Assembly: GCA_900754145.1 (NCBI GenBank)
Contig: CAAEBW010000282.1
Location: forward strand, 1 to 7,046
DNA length: 7,046 bases
Direction of reading: 5' to 3'
DNA from: Clostridia bacterium
Lineage (GTDB): Bacteria > Bacillota > Clostridia > Oscillospirales > Acutalibacteraceae
Program-made: the position numbers and the translations under genes
The notes under the pieces: model-generated
What the model was told of the DNA's origin: nothing
Seen by the model: only the letters and a program-made list of their open reading frames with translations
Database searches by the model: none
In this document: one piece after another, positions 1 through 6,324 of the stretch
How the letters are laid out: each line of letters begins with the position of its first letter
How positions within the stretch are numbered: position 1 is the stretch's first letter

Positions 1-2
1 CC

Positions 3-743
3 GTGATAAACGGCGAAAATTTACCCTTTGCGAATGATTTAATAAACCGCCTTTTGTCGGTCTGCGGCGAAAACCTCAAAAGCGTGCAGATTAACATCAA
101 CCGTGAAAAAACCAACGTTATTTTAGGGGAAAAATGCAGGGTTTTATACGGCGGGGAATACATTACCGACATTCTCTGCGGTGTTAAAATACGTCTTTCG
201 CCCCTCTCGTTTTATCAGGTCAACCGAGCGACCGCCGAAAAGCTTTACAAAAAAGCCGCCGAATACGCCGCACCCGACGGAAAGGTGATTTTGGACCTTT
301 ACTGCGGCGCGGGGACTATCGGGCTTTCTATGGCTAAAGCCGCAAAGCAGATAATCGGCGCGGAAATCGTACCCGAGGCGGTTGAGGATGCCCGCTTTAA
401 CGCAAAATTAAACGGCATAGAAAACGCCGAGTTTATCTGCGCGGACGTAGCTAAAGCGGCAAAAGAGCTTAGCGAGCGCAGGATTTCGCCCGATGTTGTT
501 ATTTTAGACCCGCCGAGAAAGGGCTGTTCTGCGGGGCTTATTGATACCGTTGCCGAAAGCTTCCGCCCCGAACGGGTGGTGTATGTCTCCTGCGACCCCG
601 CAACCTTAGCGCGGGATATAAAGCTTTTTACCGAGAAGGGCTATTTCCTTGCCGAATATACCCCCGTAGATATGTTCCCCCGCACCGCGCACGTTGAGAC
701 GGTAGCACTTTTAGGTCGGCAAAACAGCGATATAATGTCCTGA
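3..743 (+). CDS. rlmD: 23S rRNA (uracil-5-)-methyltransferase, RlmD/RumA family (5' truncated)
   Basis: This is the C-terminal part of an S-adenosylmethionine-dependent enzyme that methylates C5 of a uracil in 23S rRNA. About 247 codons are visible. The GTG at base 3 is not a real start: the family has roughly 200 more N-terminal residues (TRAM domain, Fe-S cysteines), so the gene enters from the left edge. Counting from base 3, visible motifs are the family segment before the SAM fold (SFYQVN), the SAM-binding loop DLYCGAGTIG (98-107), DPPRKG (169-174), the catalytic cysteine in VSCDPATLARD (C197), and the general-base glutamate in HVETV (E232). Bacillota often carry paralogues with U747 or U1939 specificity (RlmCD type), so the exact target cannot be assigned. 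Family members usually end just after VETVALL; here about eight extra residues (RQNSDIMS) follow, partly encoded by a repeat at the 3' end. The family call is very secure; the symbol is less so. Confidence 0.93.
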   Translation: MINGENLPFANDLINRLLSVCGENLKSVQININREKTNVILGEKCRVLYGGEYITDILCGVKIRLSPLSFYQVNRATAEKLYKKAAEYAAPDGKVILDLYCGAGTIGLSMAKAAKQIIGAEIVPEAVEDARFNAKLNGIENAEFICADVAKAAKELSERRISPDVVILDPPRKGCSAGLIDTVAESFRPERVVYVSCDPATLARDIKLFTEKGYFLAEYTPVDMFPRTAHVETVALLGRQNSDIMS

Positions 744-784
744 CGGAATTTGTGATATGTCCCTGCGGGACGGAAAAGGAATTT
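729..784. repeat. Imperfect direct repeat with a small hairpin, overlapping the rlmD 3' end
   Basis: Two related units are visible. Bases 729-748 read GATATaatGTCCtgACGGAA and bases 754-775 read GATAT, GTCC, TG, then GGG and ACGGAA, so they share blocks in the same order. The second unit contains a perfect hairpin, GTCCC (759-763), TGC loop, GGGAC (767-771). A further direct repeat GGAATTT occurs at 745-751 and 778-784. The first unit supplies the last codons and the TGA stop of the methyltransferase gene. There is no T-run after the hairpin, so it does not look like a classic intrinsic terminator. It resembles a remnant of a short dispersed intergenic repeat, which is an inference. Confidence 0.45.
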
Positions 785-814
785 ATATAACAGCAAAAAG
801 GAGCAGGAGGGCAT

Positions 815-1225
815 ATGAAAAAAAGAAAGAGGCATCACGCTCGCAAGGCGGCGTTGCTTTTGCTTTTGGCGGCGGCTGTAATTTGCACGTCAGCCGCGGT
901 TTACCTTAAAACAAGACCTCTGCCGAGCAGCGGTGATAATGCCGCAGAAAACCAAGAAAGCATTACAGAGACGGCAAAGGAGCTGTCGCTTGATACAGAG
1001 CTTGTAAAGGCAGGCTGTCTCGGTTCGGTCGCAAAAATCGATATTATAACCCCCGGGCTTGACACCTGCTCTATGCGGGTGGCGCTTTACGATTTGGAAA
1101 ACGAAAGGCTTTTATCTGAAACGGCTCTGCCCGAGGGCGCTTGGACTACAGGGCAGACCGAAAACGGCTTTTATGCCGCCGAGCAGGGTATGCAATCGGT
1201 GATTATATTAAAAAAAGGAGAATAA
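815..1225 (+). CDS. Membrane-anchored protein of unknown function, possible shortened beta-propeller protein
   Basis: I do not recognise a named family. The 136-residue product has a strongly basic N-terminus (KKRKRHHARK, 2-11), one hydrophobic segment (about 12-31) acting as an uncleaved anchor or signal peptide, then a polar linker (about 36-60). Residues about 62-136 read like the first blade of a WD40/PQQ-like propeller: alternating strands in VAKIDIITPG, MRVALYDLENERLLSETALPEGAW and GFYAAEQGMQSVIILKKG. A propeller needs four or more blades, so the protein may be a truncated or internally deleted descendant of a longer extracytoplasmic protein. The cysteine at 24 is preceded by isoleucine and does not make a convincing lipobox. 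The start is supported by AGGAGG at 805-810, four bases before the ATG. The stop lies three bases before the peroxiredoxin ATG, whose ribosome binding site is inside this gene's last codons, so the two are probably co-transcribed. Confidence 0.72.
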   Translation: MKKRKRHHARKAALLLLLAAAVICTSAAVYLKTRPLPSSGDNAAENQESITETAKELSLDTELVKAGCLGSVAKIDIITPGLDTCSMRVALYDLENERLLSETALPEGAWTTGQTENGFYAAEQGMQSVIILKKGE

Positions 1226-1228
1226 AAT

Positions 1229-1681
1229 ATGCTTGAAATCGGAACAAAAGCCCCATCTTTTTCGCTCCCCGACCAGAACGGGGAGCTTCATACCTTAGAG
1301 GAATTTAAGGGCAAAAAGGTAATTCTTTATTTTTACCCCAAGGACAACACGCCCGGCTGTACCAAGCAGGCGTGCGGCTTTTCGGAGCTTCAACCGCAGT
1401 TTGACGAAAAGGGTGCAGTTGTAATCGGCATAAGCAAGGACAGCGTAGCCTCACACAAAAAGTTTGAGGAAAAATTCGGGCTTAATTTCACCCTCCTTTC
1501 GGATACCGAGCTTGCCGCGATAAAGGCGTATGATGTATGGCAGGAAAAGAAAAATTACGGCAAGGTGTCTATGGGGGTTGTCCGCACAACATACCTGATT
1601 GACGAAAACGGAATAATAGTAAAAGCGTTTGACAAGGTTAAAGCGGCGGAAAACCCCGCGCAGATGCTTTCTATATTTTAA
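1229..1681 (+). CDS. bcp: Thioredoxin-dependent thiol peroxidase, Bcp/PrxQ-type peroxiredoxin
   Basis: This cytoplasmic peroxiredoxin reduces hydrogen peroxide and organic hydroperoxides, using thioredoxin as electron donor. The 150-residue product matches the usual size (about 150-156). Visible motifs are the N-terminal thioredoxin-fold entry (APSFSLPDQNG), the peroxidatic site PKDNTPGC with P37, T41 and C44 of the PxxxTxxC motif, and a second cysteine at 49. The five-residue spacing is that of the atypical 2-Cys Bcp/PrxQ class, in which the two cysteines form an intramolecular disulfide. R119 in GVVRTTYLID fits the conserved active-site arginine. The start is supported by GGAG at 1217-1220, overlapping the end of the preceding gene. 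The last 11 bases overlap the 3' end of the convergent site-2 protease gene. No regulator site such as a PerR box was identified. Confidence 0.96.
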   Translation: MLEIGTKAPSFSLPDQNGELHTLEEFKGKKVILYFYPKDNTPGCTKQACGFSELQPQFDEKGAVVIGISKDSVASHKKFEEKFGLNFTLLSDTELAAIKAYDVWQEKKNYGKVSMGVVRTTYLIDENGIIVKAFDKVKAAENPAQMLSIF

Positions 1682-2264
1682 TAATACTCATAACTGCAAG
1701 ATATAAAGCGAGGATAAAAAAGGACAGGTTAAACTGCCCCTTAAAGCAGAGGGTGACCGCCGTTATAAGCGCCGCAAGAGCGACCGAGAAATTAATTATC
1801 CGCATAATAAGCGCCGCGCGCGAAGGCTCTGTTTTGCGGCAGAGAATATTAAAAAGCACCGTTCCGCCGTCCAGCCCCGTTACGGGCAGGAGATTGAAAA
1901 TCCCTATAAGCAGATTAATAAGCCCTACGGTTAAATAGCTGTCATTACTAAAGGCGAGGTAGTTTACAAAAAGGGTTGCGAATAGCAAAAGATTTACGGC
2001 GGGACCGCACAGGGCGATAAAAATTTCATATTTTCCGCCGCTTTGTATCTTGGTTGTAATCTCCACCGCGGCGGGAACAAGCCTTATCCGTTTGGGCGCG
2101 CAGTCAAGAATCCACATGGCGGTAAGGTGCCCCAGTTCGTGTATTAAAACCGCGAAAAGCAGGGGGAGTACAAAGCCCGTCCTGTCGAACGCGAGCATAG
2201 CCGTGATAACCGCCGCGAAGAAAAACGAGACATAAAATTCCGTACCGAAAAGTTTAAATCTCAT
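1671..2264 (-). CDS. Site-2 protease family (M50) intramembrane zinc metalloprotease, SpoIVFB-like
   Basis: This is a multi-pass membrane zinc protease that cuts substrates within or next to the lipid bilayer. The 197-residue product has about six hydrophobic segments. The zinc site HELGH is at 42-46 inside a membrane segment, GPAVN at 87-91, and NLLPVTGLDGG at 124-134 contains the third zinc ligand D132 (the family NPDG-type motif). No PDZ or CBS domain is present, so it belongs to the compact group that includes SpoIVFB, the pro-sigma-K processing enzyme of sporulating Bacillota; the actual substrate is unknown. The ATG lies inside the end of the upstream 67-residue membrane-protein gene (11-base overlap), which suggests translational coupling; a GAGG lies nine bases before it (2274-2277 on this strand). 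The 3' end overlaps the peroxiredoxin gene tail to tail by 11 bases. Confidence 0.93.
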   Translation of the reverse strand: MRFKLFGTEFYVSFFFAAVITAMLAFDRTGFVLPLLFAVLIHELGHLTAMWILDCAPKRIRLVPAAVEITTKIQSGGKYEIFIALCGPAVNLLLFATLFVNYLAFSNDSYLTVGLINLLIGIFNLLPVTGLDGGTVLFNILCRKTEPSRAALIMRIINFSVALAALITAVTLCFKGQFNLSFFILALYLAVMSIIKI

Positions 2265-2457
2265 CGTCCAAAACCTCGTTTATATCGGTTTCGGCGCAGA
2301 TATTAACGCCGTACCACTCCTTAAGGGTCAAATATGTACCCTTAAGAAAATATTTTACGGCAAGCACCGATAGAAGTATTATAAGCGTGACGGTTATTTG
2401 GGTGATTATTATCCCGAAAAAGCCGCCTTTAGGTCTTAAATTTTCCTGTTCGTCCAT
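2254..2457 (-). CDS. Small single-span membrane protein, possible SpoIVFA-like partner without LytM domain
   Basis: This 67-residue protein has a short polar N-terminus (1-12), one clear transmembrane helix (about 13-37, FFGIIITQITVTLIILLSVL) and an acidic C-terminal tail (about 40-67) ending in TDINEVLDDEI. By itself it resembles no enzyme. Its place directly upstream of, and overlapping, a SpoIVFB-like protease is the place of spoIVFA. SpoIVFA is a much longer bitopic protein with an M23/LytM domain after the membrane span and holds SpoIVFB in a regulated complex. The membrane helix followed by a segment like LTLKEWYGVN...TDINEVL resembles the juxtamembrane part of such proteins, but the peptidase-like domain is missing. 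Homology is therefore inferred from position and layout. The ATG start is well supported by AGGAG (2466-2470 on this strand), eight bases upstream. Confidence 0.78.
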   Translation of the reverse strand: MDEQENLRPKGGFFGIIITQITVTLIILLSVLAVKYFLKGTYLTLKEWYGVNICAETDINEVLDDEI

Positions 2458-2469
2458 TGCGGTTACTCC

Positions 2470-2498
2470 TTGTAGAATCGGTGTAAATATGTTATATT
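2470..2498 (+). promoter_or_regulatory. Candidate sigma-A promoter for the ygiQ-family gene, in the divergent region
   Basis: A TTGTAG box (2470-2475) is separated by 17 bases from TATATT (2493-2498). The latter is preceded by TG one base away (2490-2491), an extended -10 arrangement. Transcription would start near base 2505, giving a leader of about 20 bases with the GGAGG site. The surrounding 2458-2527 is AT-rich and must also drive the minus-strand membrane-protein/protease pair. On that strand TTGCAA (2516-2511) and CATATT-like sequences are visible but match poorly, so I do not list a separate minus promoter. Confidence 0.4.
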
Positions 2499-2517
2499 AA
2501 TATTATATTTTGCAAAC

Positions 2518-2522
2518 GGAGG
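2518..2522 (+). promoter_or_regulatory. Ribosome binding site that fixes the ygiQ-family start at ATG 2528
   Basis: GGAGG lies five bases before the ATG at 2528. An in-frame TTG at 2510 lies upstream of this site and would place the GGAGG inside the coding region. The family normally begins with a short FLP...EM segment, which matches initiation at 2528, so the longer TTG-initiated reading is rejected. Confidence 0.85.
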
Positions 2523-2527
2523 ATATT

Positions 2528-4399
2528 ATGCCTTTTTTACCTATAACCGTAAAGGAAATGCGGGAGTTCGGCTGGGAACAGCCCGATTTTGTAATAGTCA
2601 CGGGGGACGCATATGTTGACCACCCGAGCTTCGGCACGGCGATAATCTCCCGTGTGCTTGAAAATGCGGGTTATAAGGTCTGCATTATCCCCCAACCCCA
2701 AAACGATAAGGATTATAAACGCTTCGGAAAACCAAAATACGCTTTTTTGGTGAACAGCGGTAATATAGATTCAATGGTCGCCCACTACACCGCCGCCAAA
2801 AAGCGGAGAAGCGACGACGCGTATACGGCGGGCGGAAAATCGGGGGCAAGACCCGACAGGGCGGTTACGGTCTACACAAAAAAGCTTAAAAGCCTTTACC
2901 CCGATGTGCCCGTACTGATAGGCGGGCTTGAGGCTTCCCTCCGGCGGTTCGCCCATTACGACTACTGGGACGACAGGGTACGCCCCTCGGTGCTTATCGA
3001 GTCGGGAGCGGATCTGCTTATGTACGGTATGGGGGAAAAGCATATTGTCGAGATTGCAGATAGGCTGGCGGCGGGGGAGGATATTTCCTCGCTTACCGAT
3101 GTTTTGGGCACCTGTTATGCCGTAAACGCCGCCGATTATACACCTATTTCGGGGGCGCAGGAGTGCGCCGCATATGAGCTTGTATGCGTTCCCGACGAAA
3201 AGGGCAAGCGGCTGTATGCCAAGGCCTGTAAAATTCAGCAGACCGAGCACGACGCGGTTCGCGGCAAAACGGTAATACAGCGCCACGGCGGCAAAATCGT
3301 GGTGCAAAATCCCCCGATGCCGCCTCTTACCACCGAAGAAATGGACGGGGTTTACGGACTTCCCTTTATGCGGGACTACCACCCAAGCTATGAGCCTTTA
3401 GGCGGCGTCCCCGGTATAAAGGAGGTTAAATTTTCCCTTATTCACAACCGCGGCTGCTTCGGAGCCTGCAACTTCTGCTCAATAGCCTTTCATCAGGGCA
3501 GACAGGTTTCGGTTCGCAGTCACGAATCGGTTATAAAAGAGGCAAAGCTGCTTACCCAAATGCCCGATTTTAAGGGCTATATCCACGATGTCGGCGGACC
3601 TACCGCCAATTTCCGCCGCCCCTCCTGCGACGGTCAGCTGAAAAAGGGGCTCTGCCCCGACAAAAAGTGCTTAGCCCCCACGGTTTGCCCCGCGGTCAGG
3701 GTCACCCACGGGGATTATTTAAAGCTTTTGCGGGAGCTTCGCGCTCTCCCTAAGATTAAAAAGGTCTTTATCCGCTCGGGTATAAGGTTTGATTACCTTA
3801 TTGCCGACCAAAACGAGGAGTTCTTCAAGGAGCTCGTAAACCACCACATAAGCGGTCAGCTTAAGGTCGCCCCCGAGCATTGCTCAAACCGCGTGCTTAA
3901 GAAAATGGGCAAGCCGCCTATTGAGGTCTACAACAAATTTGAAAAACGGTTTTACGAGCTCACCGAAAGCGCGGGCAAAAAGCAGTATTTAGTACCCTAC
4001 CTTATGTCCTCCCACCCGGGAAGCACCAAAAAGGACGCTATAGAGCTTGCGGTCTTCCTTAAAAAACACGGGCTCCACCCCGAGCAGGTGCAGGACTTTT
4101 ACCCGACCCCCGGCACGGTCTCGACCTGTATGTTTTACACGGGACTTGACCCTGATACTATGGAGCCTGTTTATGTCCCCCGCACCGAGCGGGAAAAGGC
4201 GGAGCAGAGGGCGCTTTTGCAGTACTTCAAGCCCGAAAATAGGACGCTTGTGCTTTCCGCCCTTAAAAAAGAGGGCAGACTCGACCTTATCGGCACGGGG
4301 CAAAACTGCCTTGTAGCCCCCGATAAGGGGGAGCGGTACGCAAAGCCCCAAAAACATAAGAAAACCATAAGAAATATCCACAAACCAAAGAAAAAATAG
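2528..4399 (+). CDS. ygiQ: YgiQ family radical SAM protein (UPF0313, C-terminal DUF3362)
   Basis: This is a 623-residue radical SAM enzyme of the YgiQ family; its substrate is not established. The N-terminal region carries the family signature TGDAYVDHPSFG (25-36), reminiscent of a B12-binding-type Rossmann fold, and GGLEASLRRFAHYDYWDD (132 onward). The radical SAM motif CFGACNFC supplies the [4Fe-4S]-binding cysteines C310, C314 and C317. A second cysteine group, C367, C376, C381 and C387, follows GGPTANFRR with spacing C-x8-C-x4-C-x5-C. As I recall it, the E. coli protein has the same spacing, which suggests an auxiliary metal or Fe-S site. The C-terminal region has the usual VQDFYPTPGTVSTCMFYTG and a very basic lysine-rich tail. 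The start at ATG 2528 is set by GGAGG at 2518-2522. It is transcribed divergently from the protease pair, and a repeat-containing gap of 80 bases separates it from the next radical SAM gene. Confidence 0.95.
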   Translation: MPFLPITVKEMREFGWEQPDFVIVTGDAYVDHPSFGTAIISRVLENAGYKVCIIPQPQNDKDYKRFGKPKYAFLVNSGNIDSMVAHYTAAKKRRSDDAYTAGGKSGARPDRAVTVYTKKLKSLYPDVPVLIGGLEASLRRFAHYDYWDDRVRPSVLIESGADLLMYGMGEKHIVEIADRLAAGEDISSLTDVLGTCYAVNAADYTPISGAQECAAYELVCVPDEKGKRLYAKACKIQQTEHDAVRGKTVIQRHGGKIVVQNPPMPPLTTEEMDGVYGLPFMRDYHPSYEPLGGVPGIKEVKFSLIHNRGCFGACNFCSIAFHQGRQVSVRSHESVIKEAKLLTQMPDFKGYIHDVGGPTANFRRPSCDGQLKKGLCPDKKCLAPTVCPAVRVTHGDYLKLLRELRALPKIKKVFIRSGIRFDYLIADQNEEFFKELVNHHISGQLKVAPEHCSNRVLKKMGKPPIEVYNKFEKRFYELTESAGKKQYLVPYLMSSHPGSTKKDAIELAVFLKKHGLHPEQVQDFYPTPGTVSTCMFYTGLDPDTMEPVYVPRTEREKAEQRALLQYFKPENRTLVLSALKKEGRLDLIGTGQNCLVAPDKGERYAKPQKHKKTIRNIHKPKKK

Positions 4400-4403
4400 A
4401 TTT

Positions 4404-4458
4404 GATTTAATTTGACACTGTAGGGACGGGCGTCCTCGACCGTCCGTTAAATTAAATT
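4404..4458. repeat. Compact inverted-repeat element with GTAGGG-type hairpin core
   Basis: The 80-base gap between two radical SAM genes is largely filled by a nested inverted repeat. The outer arms ATTTAATTT (4405-4413) and AAATTAAAT (4449-4457) are perfectly complementary and can be extended by a G-T pair on each side. The core GGACGG (4424-4429) pairs with CCGTCC (4440-4445) around a ten-base loop; an alternative GGACG/CGTCC pairing (4424-4428 with 4431-4435) is also possible. The core is preceded by GTAG (4420-4423). A similarly built hairpin lies near the right edge in the opposite orientation. Short GTAGGG hairpin repeats are, from general experience, common between genes in Oscillospirales. 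No T-run follows, so terminator function is doubtful, though the element could attenuate or stabilise a ygiQ transcript. Confidence 0.6.
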
Positions 4459-4479
4459 TCATTTAACCGGAGAGTAATT

Positions 4480-6324
4480 ATGAACGAAAAGGAATTTGAA
4501 AGACTGCTGTTATCCGTCCAAAAGCCCGGCAGATATTCGGGCGGCGAGATAAACAGCGTTATTAAGGATAAAACAAAGGTGGATGTGCGGTTCGCCTTCT
4601 GCTTTCCCGATACATACGAGATAGGTATGTCCCACCTCGGAATGAAGATACTTTATTCCCAGTTCAACAGCCGAGAGGACATCTGGTGCGAGCGGGTTTT
4701 TGCCCCTTGGGTGGACTTTGAGGAAAAAATGCGGGAAAACAATATCCCGCTGTTCGCCCTTGAGAGCCGCGACAGTATAAAGGATTTTGATTTTATCGGC
4801 TTTACCCTGCAGTATGAGCTGTCATATACAAATGTGCTTAATATGCTTGACCTTGCGGGAGTTCCTTTAAGGAGCGAGGACAGAAAGAATTTGTCTCCCC
4901 TTGTTGTGGCGGGCGGGCCCTGCGTCTGCAATGCAGAGCCCCTTGCCGACTTTGTCGACCTCTTTTTCTTAGGCGAGGGCGAGGAGGTCGATTTAGAGGT
5001 TATCGACCTTTACAAGGAGTTTAAGGAAAAGGGCGGGAGCAAGGAGGAGTTTCTCCGCGCCGCCGCTAAAATAGAGGGGGTTTATGTCCCATCCCTTTAT
5101 GATGTAAGCTATAATGAGGACGGAACGGTAGCCGCCGTAATCCCTAAAGACGGTGCGCCCGAAACGGTCAAAAAGCGCATTATCAAGGATATGGACAACT
5201 GCTTCTATCCCGATAATTTTGTCGTGCCCTTTATAGAGATAGTCCACGACAGAGCGGTGCAGGAGGTTTTCAGGGGTTGTATTAGGGGTTGCCGCTTTTG
5301 TCAGGCGGGCTTTATCTACCGCCCCGTAAGAGAAAAAAGCGCCGATACCGTAAACCGTCAGGCAAAGGCGCTCTGCGAAAGCACGGGGTATGACGAAATT
5401 TCCCTGTCTTCTTTAAGTACAAGCGATTACAGAGAGCTTGAACCGCTCCTTAATAAAATGCTCTGCTGGACAGAGCCTAATGAAATCAGCCTTGCTCTGC
5501 CGTCCCTTCGTGTAGACAACTTCTCAAAGGAGCTGCTCGACAAGATTAATCACGTCAGAAAAAGCGGGCTTACCTTTGCGCCCGAGGCTGGCACCCAAAG
5601 ACTCCGTGATGTCATTAACAAGAATGTCACCGAGGAGGAGATTTTCCGCACCTGCAAAACCGCCTTTCAGGGCGGCTACACCGCGGTAAAGCTTTACTTT
5701 ATGTTAGGTCTGCCCACCGAGACCGACGAGGATTTAAGAGGCATTGCCGATTTAGGGCAGAGGATAATCGACCTTTTCTACAGTCTGCCCGAGAGACCCA
5801 AGGGCAAATCCCCCTCGGTTTCGATAAGCGTTTCGACCTTCGTGCCAAAGCCCTTTACTCCCTTTGAGTTCGAGCCGCAGATAGGCAAGGAGGAGATTGA
5901 GCGCAGACAGACGGTGCTTAAATATTCCAACAAAAACCGACGGGTTAATATAAGCTGGCACGATTCTTCAACCAGTCTTTTAGAGGGCGCCTTTGCCCGC
6001 GGCGACCGCCGTTTGGGTGCGGTTATAGAGACCGCATTTAAGAAGGGCTGTAAATTTGACAGCTGGAACGAGTGCTTTAAGCCCGAGCTTTGGGACGAGG
6101 CGTTCAGAGAAAACGGCTTAACTCCCGAGTTTTACGCGGGCAGAAAACGCGAATACAGCGAAATCAACCCTTGGGATCACCTTGATTACGGCGTGACCAA
6201 GAAATTCTTAATCTGTGAAAACGAGCGTGCGCACAGGGCGGAGACTACGCCCAACTGCCGCGAAAAATGCGCGGGCTGCGGCGCTAATTGCTACGGGGAG
6301 GGCGTCTGCTTTGAAAAGCGTTAG
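4480..6324 (+). CDS. TIGR03960 family B12-binding-domain/radical SAM protein
   Basis: This is a 614-residue radical SAM protein of the uncharacterised TIGR03960 family, which in some genomes is fused to the TIGR03936/DUF2344 protein encoded immediately downstream here. The N-terminal region is a B12-binding-like domain with KPGRYSGGEIN (15-25), FPDTYEIGMSHLG (42-54) and AGGPCVCNAEPLADF (from about 144); the canonical cobalamin DxHxxG motif is not seen. The radical SAM motif CIRGCRFC gives C267, C271 and C274, followed by QAGFIYRPVREKS. A C-terminal cluster of five cysteines (C593, C597, C600, C604, C610) could bind another Fe-S cluster or zinc. The ATG is preceded by GGAGAG at 4469-4474. In many Clostridia this pair sits upstream of ribonuclease E/G and the L21/L27 ribosomal protein genes, which suggests a link to RNA or ribosome biology; those genes would lie beyond the right edge. 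Confidence 0.94.
   Translation: MNEKEFERLLLSVQKPGRYSGGEINSVIKDKTKVDVRFAFCFPDTYEIGMSHLGMKILYSQFNSREDIWCERVFAPWVDFEEKMRENNIPLFALESRDSIKDFDFIGFTLQYELSYTNVLNMLDLAGVPLRSEDRKNLSPLVVAGGPCVCNAEPLADFVDLFFLGEGEEVDLEVIDLYKEFKEKGGSKEEFLRAAAKIEGVYVPSLYDVSYNEDGTVAAVIPKDGAPETVKKRIIKDMDNCFYPDNFVVPFIEIVHDRAVQEVFRGCIRGCRFCQAGFIYRPVREKSADTVNRQAKALCESTGYDEISLSSLSTSDYRELEPLLNKMLCWTEPNEISLALPSLRVDNFSKELLDKINHVRKSGLTFAPEAGTQRLRDVINKNVTEEEIFRTCKTAFQGGYTAVKLYFMLGLPTETDEDLRGIADLGQRIIDLFYSLPERPKGKSPSVSISVSTFVPKPFTPFEFEPQIGKEEIERRQTVLKYSNKNRRVNISWHDSSTSLLEGAFARGDRRLGAVIETAFKKGCKFDSWNECFKPELWDEAFRENGLTPEFYAGRKREYSEINPWDHLDYGVTKKFLICENERAHRAETTPNCREKCAGCGANCYGEGVCFEKR
6295..6302 (+). promoter_or_regulatory. Ribosome binding site for the TTG start of the DUF2344 gene
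   Basis: GGGGAGGG lies within the last codons of the TIGR03960 gene, eight bases before TTG 6311-6313. That TTG is in the frame that encodes the DUF2344 N-terminus (KSVRIFYTKTGRMKFVSHLD), and the family normally begins at this point. This supports a TTG start and a 14-base overlap with the upstream gene. Confidence 0.75.

Noticed and set aside
3..5. GTG at the left edge as the start of the methyltransferase gene
   Set aside because: The visible part begins in the middle of the family alignment and lacks the N-terminal TRAM and Fe-S region; the gene enters from outside the window.
759..771. Hairpin as an intrinsic terminator of the methyltransferase gene
   Set aside because: The stem is only five base pairs and is followed by CGGAAAAGG rather than a T-run.
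881..889. Lipoprotein signal (cysteine 24) in the unknown membrane protein
   Set aside because: The residue before the cysteine is isoleucine, which does not fit the small residue required by the lipobox.
2510..2512. In-frame TTG as start of the YgiQ-family gene
   Set aside because: It precedes the GGAGG site, which is correctly spaced for ATG 2528, and the family N-terminus matches the ATG start.
2771..3382. Long minus-strand open frame opposite the YgiQ-family gene
   Set aside because: It is a shadow of a securely identified gene, has no ribosome binding site that I can see, and its translation resembles no protein family I know.
4412..4417. Perfect TTGACA as a -35 box for the TIGR03960 gene
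   Set aside because: No -10-like hexamer lies 16-18 bases downstream (the sequence there is CTCGAC-like), and the TTGACA lies inside the repeat element.
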